Part shown: positions 46,511 to 55,512 of the stretch, piece after piece
Layout: every line of letters begins with the position of its first letter
How positions within the stretch are numbered: position 1 is the first letter of the stretch
DNA from: Pseudoflavonifractor sp.
GTDB taxonomy: Bacteria; Bacteroidota; Bacteroidia; Bacteroidales; Muribaculaceae
Assembly (NCBI GenBank): GCA_023667145.1
Contig: JAMPAQ010000001.1
Span: 194,791-258,790 of the forward strand
Length of the DNA stretch: 64,000 nt
Reading direction: 5' to 3'
Made by a program: the position numbers and the translations under genes
The notes under the pieces: model-generated
Databases searched by the model: none
Told to the model about the DNA's origin: nothing
Seen by the model: the letters and a program-made list of their open reading frames with translations, nothing else

Positions 46511-47683
46511 TTATCGGGCCGATTCATAGATGGCGCGGGTGGCTGTCGCGTCGAGCCGCACGTAGCCGCCAAATTGCTCGCCCTTGTTCTCGTGGACCTT
46601 GCTTACGAGCAGGTCTATGTCGGGATTGTCGATGCCGAGTTCCCTCATCGTCACCGGCATCCCTATCGAGGTGAAGAACTCCCTCAGCCGCTTGATTCCC
46701 TCAAGGGCTGTCTCTGTCGCGTCGCCGTGGCCTTTGACATCCATCACCAGCTCGGCAAACTGGGCTGGTCGGGCCGGATTTTTGGCAGTCACATATTCGA
46801 GCCAAGCCGGGACTATGACGGCGAGTCCGGCCCCGTGGGTCACCCCATAGACCGCGCTGAGCTCATGCTCCATGAAGTGTGACGACCAGTCCTCCACGCG
46901 CCCCGTGCCGCATACGCCGTTGTGGGCGAGTGTCCCGCTCCACATGATGTTGGCGCGGGCATCATAGTCATCTGGATGTGCCATCACCACCCTTGCCTGG
47001 TCGATGATGGCCCTGAGCACTCCCTCGGCCACGCGGTCGGTTATCTCGACCCCCTGTGTCGGAGTGAAGTACCTCTCCATGATGTGTACCATCATGTCGA
47101 TGATACCCGCCGCCGTCTGATAGGGTGGGAGGGTCATGGTCAGCACAGGGTTCATCACGGCAAACCGTGGGCGCAGGGCGCTCTCCGTGCGCAGGCTCAG
47201 CTTGTGGAGTCCGTCAAGGCGCGTTATCACAGAGTTGCCCGACCCCTCGCTTCCTGCCGCCGGTATTGTCAGCACCACACCTACCGGCAGGGCTTTCTCC
47301 ACTATCTTCTTGCCGCAGTAGAAGTCCCAGAAGTCGCCGTCGTAGGGGACTCCGCACGCGATGCCCTTGGCCGTGTCGATGACGCTGCCGCCGCCGACAG
47401 CCAACATGAAGTCGATATTCTCACGTCGTGCCACCTCGATACCCTCATAGACGCGGTCGTCGGTGGGATTGGGTTTTATGCCCCCCATCTCGATGTGTGA
47501 TACTCCGACCCGGTCGAGCGAGCCTATTACCCGGTCGAGCAGACCACTTCTCACCACCGACCCGCCACCATAGACCACAAGCGCCTTGCGGCCTCCGGCC
47601 TCCTTGGTCAACTCGCCTGTGCGGCTCTCCGTGTCGCGTCCAAACACAAACTTGGTCGGACTCCAGAACGTGAAATTCTCCAT
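46511..47683 (-). CDS. Iron-containing alcohol dehydrogenase (BdhA/YqhD type)
   Basis: A 390-residue group III dehydrogenase. The cofactor motif is YGGGSVVRSG near 38, with GGGSVIDTAKG near 97 and metal-binding histidines in MVHIMERY (near 199) and the THGAG region near 277. NADPH-linked reduction of aldehydes or butanal to alcohols is typical. A -7 box lies 37 nt upstream (47721-47728). Confidence 0.93.
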   Translation of the reverse strand: MENFTFWSPTKFVFGRDTESRTGELTKEAGGRKALVVYGGGSVVRSGLLDRVIGSLDRVGVSHIEMGGIKPNPTDDRVYEGIEVARRENIDFMLAVGGGSVIDTAKGIACGVPYDGDFWDFYCGKKIVEKALPVGVVLTIPAAGSEGSGNSVITRLDGLHKLSLRTESALRPRFAVMNPVLTMTLPPYQTAAGIIDMMVHIMERYFTPTQGVEITDRVAEGVLRAIIDQARVVMAHPDDYDARANIMWSGTLAHNGVCGTGRVEDWSSHFMEHELSAVYGVTHGAGLAVIVPAWLEYVTAKNPARPAQFAELVMDVKGHGDATETALEGIKRLREFFTSIGMPVTMRELGIDNPDIDLLVSKVHENKGEQFGGYVRLDATATRAIYESAR

Positions 47684-47720
47684 ATCTCCTATATTTTAAT
47701 TGTCTCTGATTATTTATTTA

Positions 47721-47728
47721 CAAATATA
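47721..47728 (-). promoter_or_regulatory. -7 box for the alcohol dehydrogenase gene
   Basis: TATATTTG on the minus strand; a TTTG at 47753-47756 lies 24 nt upstream, a little far for a -33 box. Confidence 0.5.
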
Positions 47729-47783
47729 CGAATATACCGACATTTGCCGAAACAAACATGGTAGGTTGTATGGCTTACGGCCT

Positions 47784-47827
47784 GTTATTACCATAAAATG
47801 CAACCTGTCGCATTTTTTGGTAATAAC
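47784..47827. repeat. 44-bp inverted repeat upstream of DUF4143 ATPase copy 2
   Basis: Arms 47784-47801 and 47810-47827 pair at 17 of 18 positions (GTTATTACC/GGTAATAAC outside, AAAATGC/GCATTTT inside) around an 8-nt loop. It lies just upstream of the ATPase promoter, which suits an operator or a mobile-element end. Confidence 0.75.
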
Positions 47828-47852
47828 TATTGGTTGTATATCAAGTTTGGAT

Positions 47853-47860
47853 TAAATTTG
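47853..47860 (+). promoter_or_regulatory. -7 box for DUF4143 ATPase copy 2
   Basis: TAAATTTG, 34 nt before the ATG. A TTG at 47834-47836 is 16 nt upstream. Confidence 0.55.
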
Positions 47861-47894
47861 TTGCATTGTTATACTCCCTCATGGCTTATTAAAT

Positions 47895-49148
47895 ATGATA
47901 ATACCTCGTCCGACCTATCTCAAGCGATTGATAGCCTCAAAGAATAACCGCATGATTAAGATTATCACCGGTATACGTCGTTGCGGCAAATCATTCCTTC
48001 TTTTCGAGCTGTTTCATACCCACTTGAATGACAGTGGTGTGGATGATGACCATATAATTGAGGTGGCTCTTGATGACCGCTCAAGTATGGCCTATCGCAA
48101 TCCCGATCAACTGCTCGCATATATTAAAAGCAAGATTGTGGATAAATCCACCTACTATGTATTGCTTGATGAGATTCAGATGGTCGATGATTTTGTTGAT
48201 GTCCTTAACAGCTTGCTTCATATAAGGAATGTGGATACCTATGTGACGGGAAGTAATTCCCGGTTCTTGTCCAAGGATGTGGTTACTGAGTTTCGCGGAC
48301 GCGGTCAGGACATACACATGTATCCTTTGTCGTTTTCCGAGTTTTACAATGCTGTCGGCGGTGATGTCAACGCTGCTTGGAGAGATTACTATACGTTTGG
48401 TGGATTGCCTCAGGTCTTTATGTTTGATGCCGTTAATGATAAAAAGGATTATTTGGCTCATCTTGCCGATACGGTTTATATCAACGATGTAATAGAGCGT
48501 CATAAGGTTAGGAACAGACATGAGATTGTCGAGTTGTTGCACTTCCTTGCATCATCGATTGGCTCACCGTGTAATCCTACCAAATTGTCAAATACATTCA
48601 AGAGTCTGAAGAAAATCATCATATCCAATAAGACTATATACAACTACATCGGCTATATGTGTGACGCTTTCATGATTGGGAAAGCTATGCGTTACAACGT
48701 TAAGGGTAAGAAATATATTAATACCCTATCCAAGTATTATTTTACTGACTTGGGGCTTAGAAACGCACTGCTCAATTTCCGTCAAGTAGAGTTGTCTCAT
48801 ATTATGGAGAACATCATCTTTAATGAGCTTCTCTATCGCGGTTATTCTGTTGATGTGGGTATGGTAGAGGTGTCAGGCCACGATGCCGATGGGAAGTATA
48901 TACGTCGGCAATTTGAGGTTGACTTTGTTGTCAATGACTCTGACAGGAGATATTACATACAATCCGCGCTGTCTATTCCTGATGAGGCAAAAATGTTGCA
49001 AGAGACAGCGTCATTCCGCAATATTGACGATTCGTTTAAGAAAATCTTAGTGGTAATGGACAATCTTATGCCGTATCAGAATGATAATGGATATTTGATT
49101 GTTGGCCTTTTTGATTTCCTGTTAGACCCCGCTGTGATTGATAGGTAG
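47895..49148 (+). CDS. AAA ATPase with DUF4143 domain, copy 2
   Basis: A 417-residue close paralogue of copy 1: Walker A GIRRCGKSFLLF near 22-33, Walker B YYVLLDEIQMV near 95, TGSNSRFLSKD near 125, then the DUF4143 domain with FEVDFVVNDSDRRYYIQSA near 340-360. Both are the same length and match across most of the sequence. AT-richer than adjacent metabolic genes. Convergent with copy 3. An inverted repeat and promoter lie upstream. Role unknown. Confidence 0.9.
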   Translation: MIIPRPTYLKRLIASKNNRMIKIITGIRRCGKSFLLFELFHTHLNDSGVDDDHIIEVALDDRSSMAYRNPDQLLAYIKSKIVDKSTYYVLLDEIQMVDDFVDVLNSLLHIRNVDTYVTGSNSRFLSKDVVTEFRGRGQDIHMYPLSFSEFYNAVGGDVNAAWRDYYTFGGLPQVFMFDAVNDKKDYLAHLADTVYINDVIERHKVRNRHEIVELLHFLASSIGSPCNPTKLSNTFKSLKKIIISNKTIYNYIGYMCDAFMIGKAMRYNVKGKKYINTLSKYYFTDLGLRNALLNFRQVELSHIMENIIFNELLYRGYSVDVGMVEVSGHDADGKYIRRQFEVDFVVNDSDRRYYIQSALSIPDEAKMLQETASFRNIDDSFKKILVVMDNLMPYQNDNGYLIVGLFDFLLDPAVIDR

Positions 49149-49173
49149 TGGCTGACTCTATCTCCATATTTTG

Positions 49174-50427
49174 TTATTCTTCAAGCAGCCATCGCCATAT
49201 TGGTATTATCTCGACAAACGCGTCGCCGCTCCCGGCTCCTCCCGACGAGTTGAGGGTGACCATTATGTTGCGCTTGGTCTTGAGGTGCTTTGATGCCGAT
49301 GCCAGTGCCCTCATCTCACGGTTGTATGTCGCGGGTTCGTCAGGAGTCGTGCACACTTGTATGGCCTCGTCACGCGAGGGTATGTAGAAGTCTACCTCCA
49401 CGTTGCGCGAGTAGTAGAAGACCCCATCGCCATATTTCCGTAATAGGGTGATGGCCACGAGATTCTCAAGCAGCTTGGCCTCGGGGTTTATCAGAAACAG
49501 ATTGAGTATGCCGTTGTCGTAGAAATAGTATTTCTTGGTGGTCTCCCTCTCTGACATGGCCGAGGCAAAATTGCTTACCGGGAATATCAGATAGCCCTCT
49601 TTGAGCAGGGTCAGGTAGTTTGTTATGGTCTCACGGGTCACGCTTGCACCGGCCGATTTTATTACGTCGGTTATGCGCCTTACGCTGACAGGTTGCATTA
49701 TGCTCTCGGCTATCTTGCCTGTCAGCAGCCGTATGCCGGTCTCGTTCCTTATCTGGCCGTGTGCCACTATGTCCCCATATATTATCTTGCTGTATAGCGA
49801 TGTGAGCCATGAGCGCTTGTCGGCGATGTCAAAACATTCTGACAGCCCTCCATATCTGAGATATTCATCGAGGTTTCTCACCACCTCGTTGCGCGTGTTG
49901 CTGTAGAGCCAGTTTTTTGACAGCTCTATGCCGTTGTATTCAAGATACTCCCTGAAACTGAATGGAAATATCTCCCGCGTTATGTATCGTCCGCCGAGTG
50001 TACTTGCTATCTCGCGGCTCAACATGCGTGAGTTGCTGCCTGTCACATACACCCGCCGTTTCTCGTCGGCGAGGCGCCTTGCGAAGTGTTCCCACCCCTC
50101 GACCACCTGTATCTCGTCAAGGAATATTATTGGCTCGTAGGCAAACAGTTCGTGGTATGCTTCGAGTATCAGATGCAGCTCTCCGACAGTGATGCCCGTG
50201 AGGCGTTCGTCCTCAAAGTTGACAAAGAGCATCCGTTCTATCGGCTCACCCTCGGCGACAAGCTGCTTTATATGTTGGTACAGCAGATAGCTCTTCCCCG
50301 CGCGTCTCATGCCGATCAGCACATAATTTGCATGGCGATCAAGGGATATATCCCTGTATATTAGTGATATATCCGATATGAATTGTTGGCGTGCCAATAT
50401 TATCTGCTTTATGACATCTTTATTCAT
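49174..50427 (-). CDS. AAA ATPase with DUF4143 domain, copy 3 (divergent)
   Basis: A 417-residue ATPase of the same family but clearly divergent from copies 1 and 2: Walker A GMRRAGKSYLLYQH near 38-51, Walker B IIFLDEIQVVEGW near 98, TGSNSRMLSRE near 130 and a DUF4143 domain ending VEVDFYIPSRDEAIQVC near 350. Codon use is closer to the host than in the other copies. It has a good promoter and two palindromes upstream. Function unknown. Confidence 0.9.
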   Translation of the reverse strand: MNKDVIKQIILARQQFISDISLIYRDISLDRHANYVLIGMRRAGKSYLLYQHIKQLVAEGEPIERMLFVNFEDERLTGITVGELHLILEAYHELFAYEPIIFLDEIQVVEGWEHFARRLADEKRRVYVTGSNSRMLSREIASTLGGRYITREIFPFSFREYLEYNGIELSKNWLYSNTRNEVVRNLDEYLRYGGLSECFDIADKRSWLTSLYSKIIYGDIVAHGQIRNETGIRLLTGKIAESIMQPVSVRRITDVIKSAGASVTRETITNYLTLLKEGYLIFPVSNFASAMSERETTKKYYFYDNGILNLFLINPEAKLLENLVAITLLRKYGDGVFYYSRNVEVDFYIPSRDEAIQVCTTPDEPATYNREMRALASASKHLKTKRNIMVTLNSSGGAGSGDAFVEIIPIWRWLLEE

Positions 50428-50452
50428 TGTCGGTCATTGAGATGATTACGCG

Positions 50453-50482
50453 CAAAGATACAGATTTTTTTCAGATTGCCAA
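50453..50482 (-). promoter_or_regulatory. Promoter for DUF4143 ATPase copy 3
   Basis: On the minus strand a -33 TTG (50480-50482) and -7 TATCTTTG (50453-50460) are 19 nt apart, 25 nt before the ATG. Confidence 0.7.
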
Positions 50483-50496
50483 TAACAATATTACAA

Positions 50497-50592
50497 AAAG
50501 TTGTCGGCTATATCCGACAACTTTCGTGCTATTTTGGCTGTATATATCCGACTATTTATAACAAAAGTTGTCGGCTATAACCGACAACTTTT
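50497..50592. repeat. Two copies of a perfect palindrome upstream of ATPase copy 3
   Basis: Copy one: AAAGTTGTCGG (50497-50507) and its complement (50514-50524) around a 6-nt loop. Copy two: 12-bp arms at 50563-50574 and 50581-50592. The centres are 67 bp apart. A degenerate third piece (GGCTGTATATATCCGAC) lies between. The sequence after each copy is also similar (TTGG...GTATAT), so this looks like an imperfect tandem repeat. Confidence 0.85.
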
Positions 50593-50628
50593 ATATTATC
50601 TTGGTATTGTATATCCTACAAAACCTCG

Positions 50629-51165
50629 TTATTTCACTAACGTCATCCCCTTGGCCACAGCCTCCTCGTTCATCGGGATGAGGTGGTGGTGACGCTCCGG
50701 GAGGGTTTTGCGCAGGGCGGCGGTGACAGCCTCAATCGGCACTAACGGCTTGACCTTGAGCAACGCTCCAAGCACCACCATGTTATAGCTCTTGGACGAC
50801 GGGAGGTCAAATGTCGCCTCCATGGCGTCAACGCGGTATATCGTTATATCCTCGCGTGTCGGTGGCTTGTGGATGCCGTATGAATCGTATATAAGTATCC
50901 CGCCAGGCTTCACCCTCGACTCAAATCGGTCAAGGCTCTGCTGGTTGAGTATGACGGCTATATCGTAGGTGTCAAGCACCGGCGAGCTTATCGGCTCGTC
51001 GCTCAGTATCACCGTGACGTTGGCTGTGCCGCCGCGCTGTTCAGGCCCGTATGACGGCATCCATGTAACCTCAAGACCGTCCATCAGTCCGGCGTATGCC
51101 AGTATCTTGCCCATCGACAGGACTCCCTGCCCGCCAAATCCGGCTATTATTATCTCCTCTTTCAT
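50629..51165 (-). CDS. 2-oxoacid:ferredoxin oxidoreductase gamma subunit
   Basis: A 178-residue subunit: IIAGFGGQGVLSMGKILAYA near 5, MPSYGPEQRGGTANVTV near 37, VLNQQSLDRF near 71. It completes the delta/alpha/beta/gamma enzyme that decarboxylates 2-oxoacids to acyl-CoA with reduced ferredoxin. Its ATG overlaps the beta-subunit stop by 4 bases. Last gene of the operon. Confidence 0.93.
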   Translation of the reverse strand: MKEEIIIAGFGGQGVLSMGKILAYAGLMDGLEVTWMPSYGPEQRGGTANVTVILSDEPISSPVLDTYDIAVILNQQSLDRFESRVKPGGILIYDSYGIHKPPTREDITIYRVDAMEATFDLPSSKSYNMVVLGALLKVKPLVPIEAVTAALRKTLPERHHHLIPMNEEAVAKGMTLVK

Positions 51166-51962
51166 CCTTCAGTTTCGTTAGCGGGGTTGCTCACGGTCGT
51201 GTCCTTGAGGTCGCCCATGGGGTATTTGGCAAACATGTTCTCGGCCATCCATCGGTTGGCATCGGCAGGGGTCATCTTCCATCCCGACGAGCAGGTCGAC
51301 ACTATCTCCACCATCGAGGTGCCGCGCCCGGCGAGCGAGTTCTCAAAAGCCTTGCGTATCGCCGCCTTGGTCTTGCGCACAGCCGCCGGGGTGTGGACGG
51401 CCTGACGTGTCACGTAGCACGTGCCATCAAGCTGCACGAGCAGGTCGCTGATTTTAAGCGGATAGCCGTTCAGGTCGGCTCGTCGGCCGTATGGGGTCGT
51501 CGAGGTCTTCATCCCCTCTAAGGTGGTGGGGGCCATTTGGCCGCCAGTCATGCCGTATATACCGTTGTTTATGAATATTATCGCGATATTCTCCCCACGG
51601 TTGGCCGCGTGTATGGTCTCGCAGGTGCCTATCGCCGCGAGGTCGCCGTCGCCCTGATATGTGAACACGAGGTTCTCGGGATTGAGCCGCTTCACGGCGG
51701 TGGCTATCGCTGGGGCGCGTCCGTGTGCCGCCTCAATCCAGTCGATATCGACATAGTTGTAGGCAAACACCGCGCATCCAACCGGGGCTATGCCAACCAC
51801 GCCATTCTCCAGGCCCATCTCCTCTATCACCTCGGCGATGAGCTTGTGCACCACCCCGTGGGAGCATCCCGGACAGTAGTGCATATTGTTGTCGTTGAGC
51901 AGCCGGGGCTTGGCGTAGACAAGGTTTTCCGGCTTGATTATATCATTGGATGTGTCGCTCAT
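51162..51962 (-). CDS. 2-oxoacid:ferredoxin oxidoreductase beta subunit
   Basis: A 266-residue thiamine-pyrophosphate subunit, starting MSDTSNDIIKPENL at 51962. The start overlaps the alpha stop as ATGA, so the in-frame extension to 52184 is rejected. Cysteines in MHYCPGCSHG near 30 may bind a cluster; the TPP/Mg motif is GDGDLAAIG near 101 with NNGIYGMTGGQMAPT near 126. Substrate (2-oxoisovalerate or 2-oxoglutarate) cannot be fixed from sequence. Confidence 0.93.
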   Translation of the reverse strand: MSDTSNDIIKPENLVYAKPRLLNDNNMHYCPGCSHGVVHKLIAEVIEEMGLENGVVGIAPVGCAVFAYNYVDIDWIEAAHGRAPAIATAVKRLNPENLVFTYQGDGDLAAIGTCETIHAANRGENIAIIFINNGIYGMTGGQMAPTTLEGMKTSTTPYGRRADLNGYPLKISDLLVQLDGTCYVTRQAVHTPAAVRKTKAAIRKAFENSLAGRGTSMVEIVSTCSSGWKMTPADANRWMAENMFAKYPMGDLKDTTVSNPANETEG

Positions 51963-53059
51963 TTCTCTGTTGGTTTGGATGAGGGAAAGTATTTGTAAAA
52001 GGCATTGAGCACCTCGGATGGGTTTGGCACGATGCCCCCCAGCCGACCGAAGTGGTAGGTCGGGACAGGCTCGGCACAGGCTAGCTTGACATCCTCTATC
52101 ATCTGTCCGGCGTTGAGCTCGACCACCATTATGCCCTTGACCCTGCGTGACAGCTCGTTGACAGCCTGCGACGGGAACGGCCACAGTGTGATGGGTCGCA
52201 GCAGCCCTATCTTCACACCCTGGGAGCGGGCCACCTCGATGCTCTTGCGGCAGATGCGTGCTATCGAGCCGAAAGCCACAATCAGATACTCCGCATCGTC
52301 GGTCATGAACTCCTCCCAGCGCTGCTCCTGTGCCTCTATCTCGCGGTACTTGGCCTGTAGCTTGTTGTTGACCTCCTCCATGACATATGAGTCAAGCTCA
52401 AGAGTAGTCATCACATTGGGCCGGCGGTTGCCGGCACGGCCGGTCACGGCCCAGGGGCATTGCTCGGCAATCTGTTCGGCAGTGCGCCGTGGACGTTGGG
52501 GCGGCAGTACCACCTTTTCCATCATCTGTCCCACGATGCCGTCGGCGAGTATCATCACCGGGTTGCGGTACTTGAACGCCATGTCAAATCCCGTTGCCAC
52601 GAAGTCGGCCATCTCCTGCACCGTCGACGGAGCCAGCACGATGAGCCGGTAGTCACCGTGTCCTCCACCCTTTGTGGCTTGGAAGTAGTCGGCCTGGGAC
52701 GGATGTATGGTGCCGAGACCGGGCCCGCCGCGCATCACGTTGACTATCAGCGCGGGCAGCGATCCGGCTGCTATATATGAGATTCCCTCTTGCTTGAGGC
52801 TCACGCCGGGCGACGACGATGAGGTCATCACCGCCTTGCCGGTTGCCGCGCCTCCATATACCATGTTGATTGCCGCGACCTCACTCTCGGCCTGTAGCAC
52901 AACCATGCCGGTGGTCTCCCACGGCATCTCGGCCTCAAGGGTCTCAAGTATCTCAGACTGCGGCGTGATGGGGTAGCCGAAGTAGCCATCAGCCCCGTAT
53001 CGTATCGCCGCGTGGGCTATGGCCTCGTTGCCCTTCATCAGTCTCACATCTTCATTCAT
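51959..53059 (-). CDS. 2-oxoacid:ferredoxin oxidoreductase alpha subunit (VorB/KorA-like)
   Basis: A 366-residue subunit with the start MNEDVRLMKGNEAIAHAAI at 53059. The motif GYFGYPITPQSEI near residue 25 is typical of the pyruvate-ferredoxin oxidoreductase domain, with SSSPGVSLKQEGI near 80 and GGPGLGTIHPSQADYF near 106. The branched-chain version makes isobutyryl- and isovaleryl-CoA, used in branched fatty acids; this is a plausible role here. Gap to the ferredoxin gene is 71 bases. Confidence 0.92.
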   Translation of the reverse strand: MNEDVRLMKGNEAIAHAAIRYGADGYFGYPITPQSEILETLEAEMPWETTGMVVLQAESEVAAINMVYGGAATGKAVMTSSSSPGVSLKQEGISYIAAGSLPALIVNVMRGGPGLGTIHPSQADYFQATKGGGHGDYRLIVLAPSTVQEMADFVATGFDMAFKYRNPVMILADGIVGQMMEKVVLPPQRPRRTAEQIAEQCPWAVTGRAGNRRPNVMTTLELDSYVMEEVNNKLQAKYREIEAQEQRWEEFMTDDAEYLIVAFGSIARICRKSIEVARSQGVKIGLLRPITLWPFPSQAVNELSRRVKGIMVVELNAGQMIEDVKLACAEPVPTYHFGRLGGIVPNPSEVLNAFYKYFPSSKPTEK

Positions 53060-53130
53060 CTTCTGTCGTTTTTGGAATCCTCTCATCTTCCCGGTCTCTT
53101 TGTCCCGGTCTCAACCTGCGGCAACAGCCG

Positions 53131-53358
53131 TCACTCTACCACACGGTACACCTCGATACATCCGTCGGGACACACGACCGCACAGTTGGCACACCCTATG
53201 CAGTCATCGGGGCGTGCCGCCGTCGCAAAGTGATAGCCACGGTCGTTGACCTCCTTGGGTTGCAGTACCAGTACATCCTTGGGACACGCCACCACGCAGA
53301 GGTCACACCCCTTGCAGCGCTCCGTGTTGATGATAACAGCTCCTTTAGCTTTAGCCAT
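53131..53358 (-). CDS. 2-oxoacid:ferredoxin oxidoreductase delta (2x4Fe-4S) subunit
   Basis: A 75-residue ferredoxin with two CxxCxxCxxxCP clusters (CKGCDLCVVACP near 15 and CIGCANCAVVCP near 55). The start MAKAKGAVI at 53358 is used because a -7 box lies at 53384-53391, downstream of the longer ATG at 53415. First gene of the operon in delta-alpha-beta-gamma order. Confidence 0.94.
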   Translation of the reverse strand: MAKAKGAVIINTERCKGCDLCVVACPKDVLVLQPKEVNDRGYHFATAARPDDCIGCANCAVVCPDGCIEVYRVVE

Positions 53359-53383
53359 AATGGATTCGTATTGTTTGCTGTTG

Positions 53384-53391
53384 CAAAAGTA
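53384..53391 (-). promoter_or_regulatory. -7 box for the oxidoreductase operon
   Basis: TACTTTTG on the minus strand, 25 nt before the ATG at 53358. Confidence 0.65.
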
Positions 53392-53650
53392 ATGAAACTT
53401 TTCACTACTTACCATCCGTTAACACAATCTTAACCAATGGCACATTGCGCCTCGTTTTGTGCTGTTTGTCATCGTTAGGAGGTGTGCATCAACGACATGA
53501 TGACGGATATTTCCATTTTGTCCATGTTATATTTGTCAGCGGCCTCCGGCTTGCTGCGTTTGGGGCTGCTTGCGGTGTCCGTTGACCGCGTATTGTCGGC
53601 GTTGTTGGTAACTTTCGGCGTGGATAGGATGTTATCTCTATTATATGTCG

Positions 53651-53658
53651 TATCTTTG
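53651..53658 (+). promoter_or_regulatory. -7 box for the DEAD-box helicase gene
   Basis: TATCTTTG, 25 nt before the ATG; no clear -33 box. Confidence 0.65.
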
Positions 53659-53683
53659 TTGAAAATAAAATATAGCATATCAT

Positions 53684-55456
53684 ATGAAGACATTTGAAGA
53701 ATTGGGTGTGGCCGAGCCGCTGCTGCGTGCCATCGGTGAGATGGGTTTTGAGATGCCGATGCCCGTACAGGAGAAGGTGATACCCCATCTGCTCCATGAG
53801 GATGGCGACGTGGTGGCGCTGGCACAGACCGGCACAGGCAAGACGGCGGCGTTTGGTCTGCCCGTGTTGCAGCGCATCGACGTGTCGCGCCGCGTCCCGC
53901 AGGCCCTCATCCTGTCGCCGACACGCGAGCTGTGCTTGCAGATTGCCGGAGACCTGGCCGATTTCTCTAAATATATGCCCCACATGTCGGTGCTCCCCGT
54001 CTATGGCGGTTCGAGCATCGAGAGCCAGATACGAGCCCTCAAGAAGGGGGTGCAGGTGATTGTTGCCACCCCGGGCCGTCTCATCGACCTGATCAACCGT
54101 GGGGTCGTCAAGCTCGATGATGTACATACGGTCATCCTCGACGAGGCCGACGAGATGCTCAACATGGGCTTTCTCGACTCCATCAACGACATCCTCGCCC
54201 ATGTCCCCGACAATCGCAAGATGCTGCTGTTCTCAGCCACGATGCCGGCTGAGATCTCGCGCATAGCCAAGCGCTACATGAAGGACCCGGTCGAGTTTGT
54301 CATCGGCACACGCAACACCGGCGCCGAGAACGTACGCCACGTCTACTACATGGTTCACGCCAAGGACAAGTACCTCGCCCTGAAGCGCATCGCCGACGAC
54401 AACCCCAATATATACGGCATCATCTTCTGCCGCACGCGCCGCGAGACCCAGGAGGTAGCCGACAACCTGATACGCGACGGTTACAACGCCGACTCTCTCC
54501 ACGGTGAGCTGTCACAGTCGCAACGCGATGTTGTGATGAAGAAGTTTCGCGACCGCGTCTTGACGCTGCTTGTCGCCACCGATGTCGCCGCCCGTGGTCT
54601 TGATGTCAATGACCTGACCCATGTCATCAACTATGGGTTGCCCGACGACATAGCCACCTACACCCACCGCTCGGGCCGAACAGGCCGTGCCGGAAAGACC
54701 GGCATATCCGTGGCCATCATCCACTCACGCGAGCGCTCGAAGCTCCGCGAGATAGAGAAGAAAATCGGCAAGACATTCCAGCGTGAGGAGGTTCCCACGC
54801 CGCGCCACATCATCGAGAAGCAGCTCTACAACCTTGCTGACCGCATCGAGCGTGTCGAGGTCAACGAGGAGGAGATAGGCAAATATCTCTCCGGGGTGTC
54901 GCGCAAGCTCGGATGGCTCTCGGAGGAAGACCTGCTCAAGCGTGTGCTCTCGCTTGAGTTCAACCGTCTGCTCGACTACTACAAGGATGCTCCGACAATC
55001 GACTTTATCGACGAGAAACCCCGCCGGGAGAAAAAGGAACGTGAGTCACGCAAGCCGGCTACCGATGCCGAGAAGGACCGCCGCACAGCCGAGCGTGGCA
55101 TGGCGCGTATATATGTCAACGCCGGCAAGAGCGACGGATTTTTCGCGGGTAATCTAATCGACATTCTCAATCACGAGCTTCCCGGGGCGCGTGTCGATGT
55201 CGGACGCATCGACCTGCTGCCGCGCTACTCTCTCTTTGATGTCAAGAAAGCCGATGTCCGCCGTGTTGTCGAGGGTCTGAAGGGTCTCGACTTCGTGGGC
55301 AAGCGCCTCTATGCCGAGGTTGCCGACCCTGACAAGGACTATGGCCGTCTGTCGCGCCGCAAGGGTGGCCACGATGACAGCGCCGAGTCGCCCCGCGAGC
55401 ATTTTGGCCGCAAAGGCAAGGGCGGTGCGAAGAAGTCCTCGCGCAAGCGCAAGTAA
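53684..55456 (+). CDS. DEAD-box RNA helicase with DbpA RNA-binding domain
   Basis: A 590-residue helicase: AQTGTGKTAAF near 46, PTRELC near 82, TPGRLID near 128, LDEADEMLNMGF near 151, FSATMP near 182, then RecA-2 motifs (ATDVAARGLDVNDL, HRSGRTGRAGK). A DbpA-type RNA-binding domain follows at about 475-555 (ARIYVNAGKSDGFF) and a basic tail (KSSRKRK). It resembles DeaD/CsdA, used in ribosome assembly and cold adaptation. Confidence 0.94.
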   Translation: MKTFEELGVAEPLLRAIGEMGFEMPMPVQEKVIPHLLHEDGDVVALAQTGTGKTAAFGLPVLQRIDVSRRVPQALILSPTRELCLQIAGDLADFSKYMPHMSVLPVYGGSSIESQIRALKKGVQVIVATPGRLIDLINRGVVKLDDVHTVILDEADEMLNMGFLDSINDILAHVPDNRKMLLFSATMPAEISRIAKRYMKDPVEFVIGTRNTGAENVRHVYYMVHAKDKYLALKRIADDNPNIYGIIFCRTRRETQEVADNLIRDGYNADSLHGELSQSQRDVVMKKFRDRVLTLLVATDVAARGLDVNDLTHVINYGLPDDIATYTHRSGRTGRAGKTGISVAIIHSRERSKLREIEKKIGKTFQREEVPTPRHIIEKQLYNLADRIERVEVNEEEIGKYLSGVSRKLGWLSEEDLLKRVLSLEFNRLLDYYKDAPTIDFIDEKPRREKKERESRKPATDAEKDRRTAERGMARIYVNAGKSDGFFAGNLIDILNHELPGARVDVGRIDLLPRYSLFDVKKADVRRVVEGLKGLDFVGKRLYAEVADPDKDYGRLSRRKGGHDDSAESPREHFGRKGKGGAKKSSRKRK

Positions 55457-55512
55457 GCTCCCGCCATCTTCCACTGATATCCGAATACTTAAAAAAACAA
55501 GATATACCAACT

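Larger units (their letters stand above)
53359..53683. other. Divergent intergenic region
   Basis: These 325 bases hold promoters for the oxidoreductase operon (53384-53391, minus) and the DEAD-box helicase (53651-53658, plus). I see no RNA gene; a 71-residue frame in it is not credible. Confidence 0.55.

Noticed and set aside
51963..52184. 74-residue N-terminal extension of the oxidoreductase beta subunit
   Set aside because: It lies inside the alpha-subunit gene and is low-quality sequence; the ATG at 51962 overlaps the alpha stop as ATGA.
53482..53697. 71-residue frame before the DEAD-box helicase
   Set aside because: It contains the helicase -7 box and start codon, has no motif and no promoter of its own.
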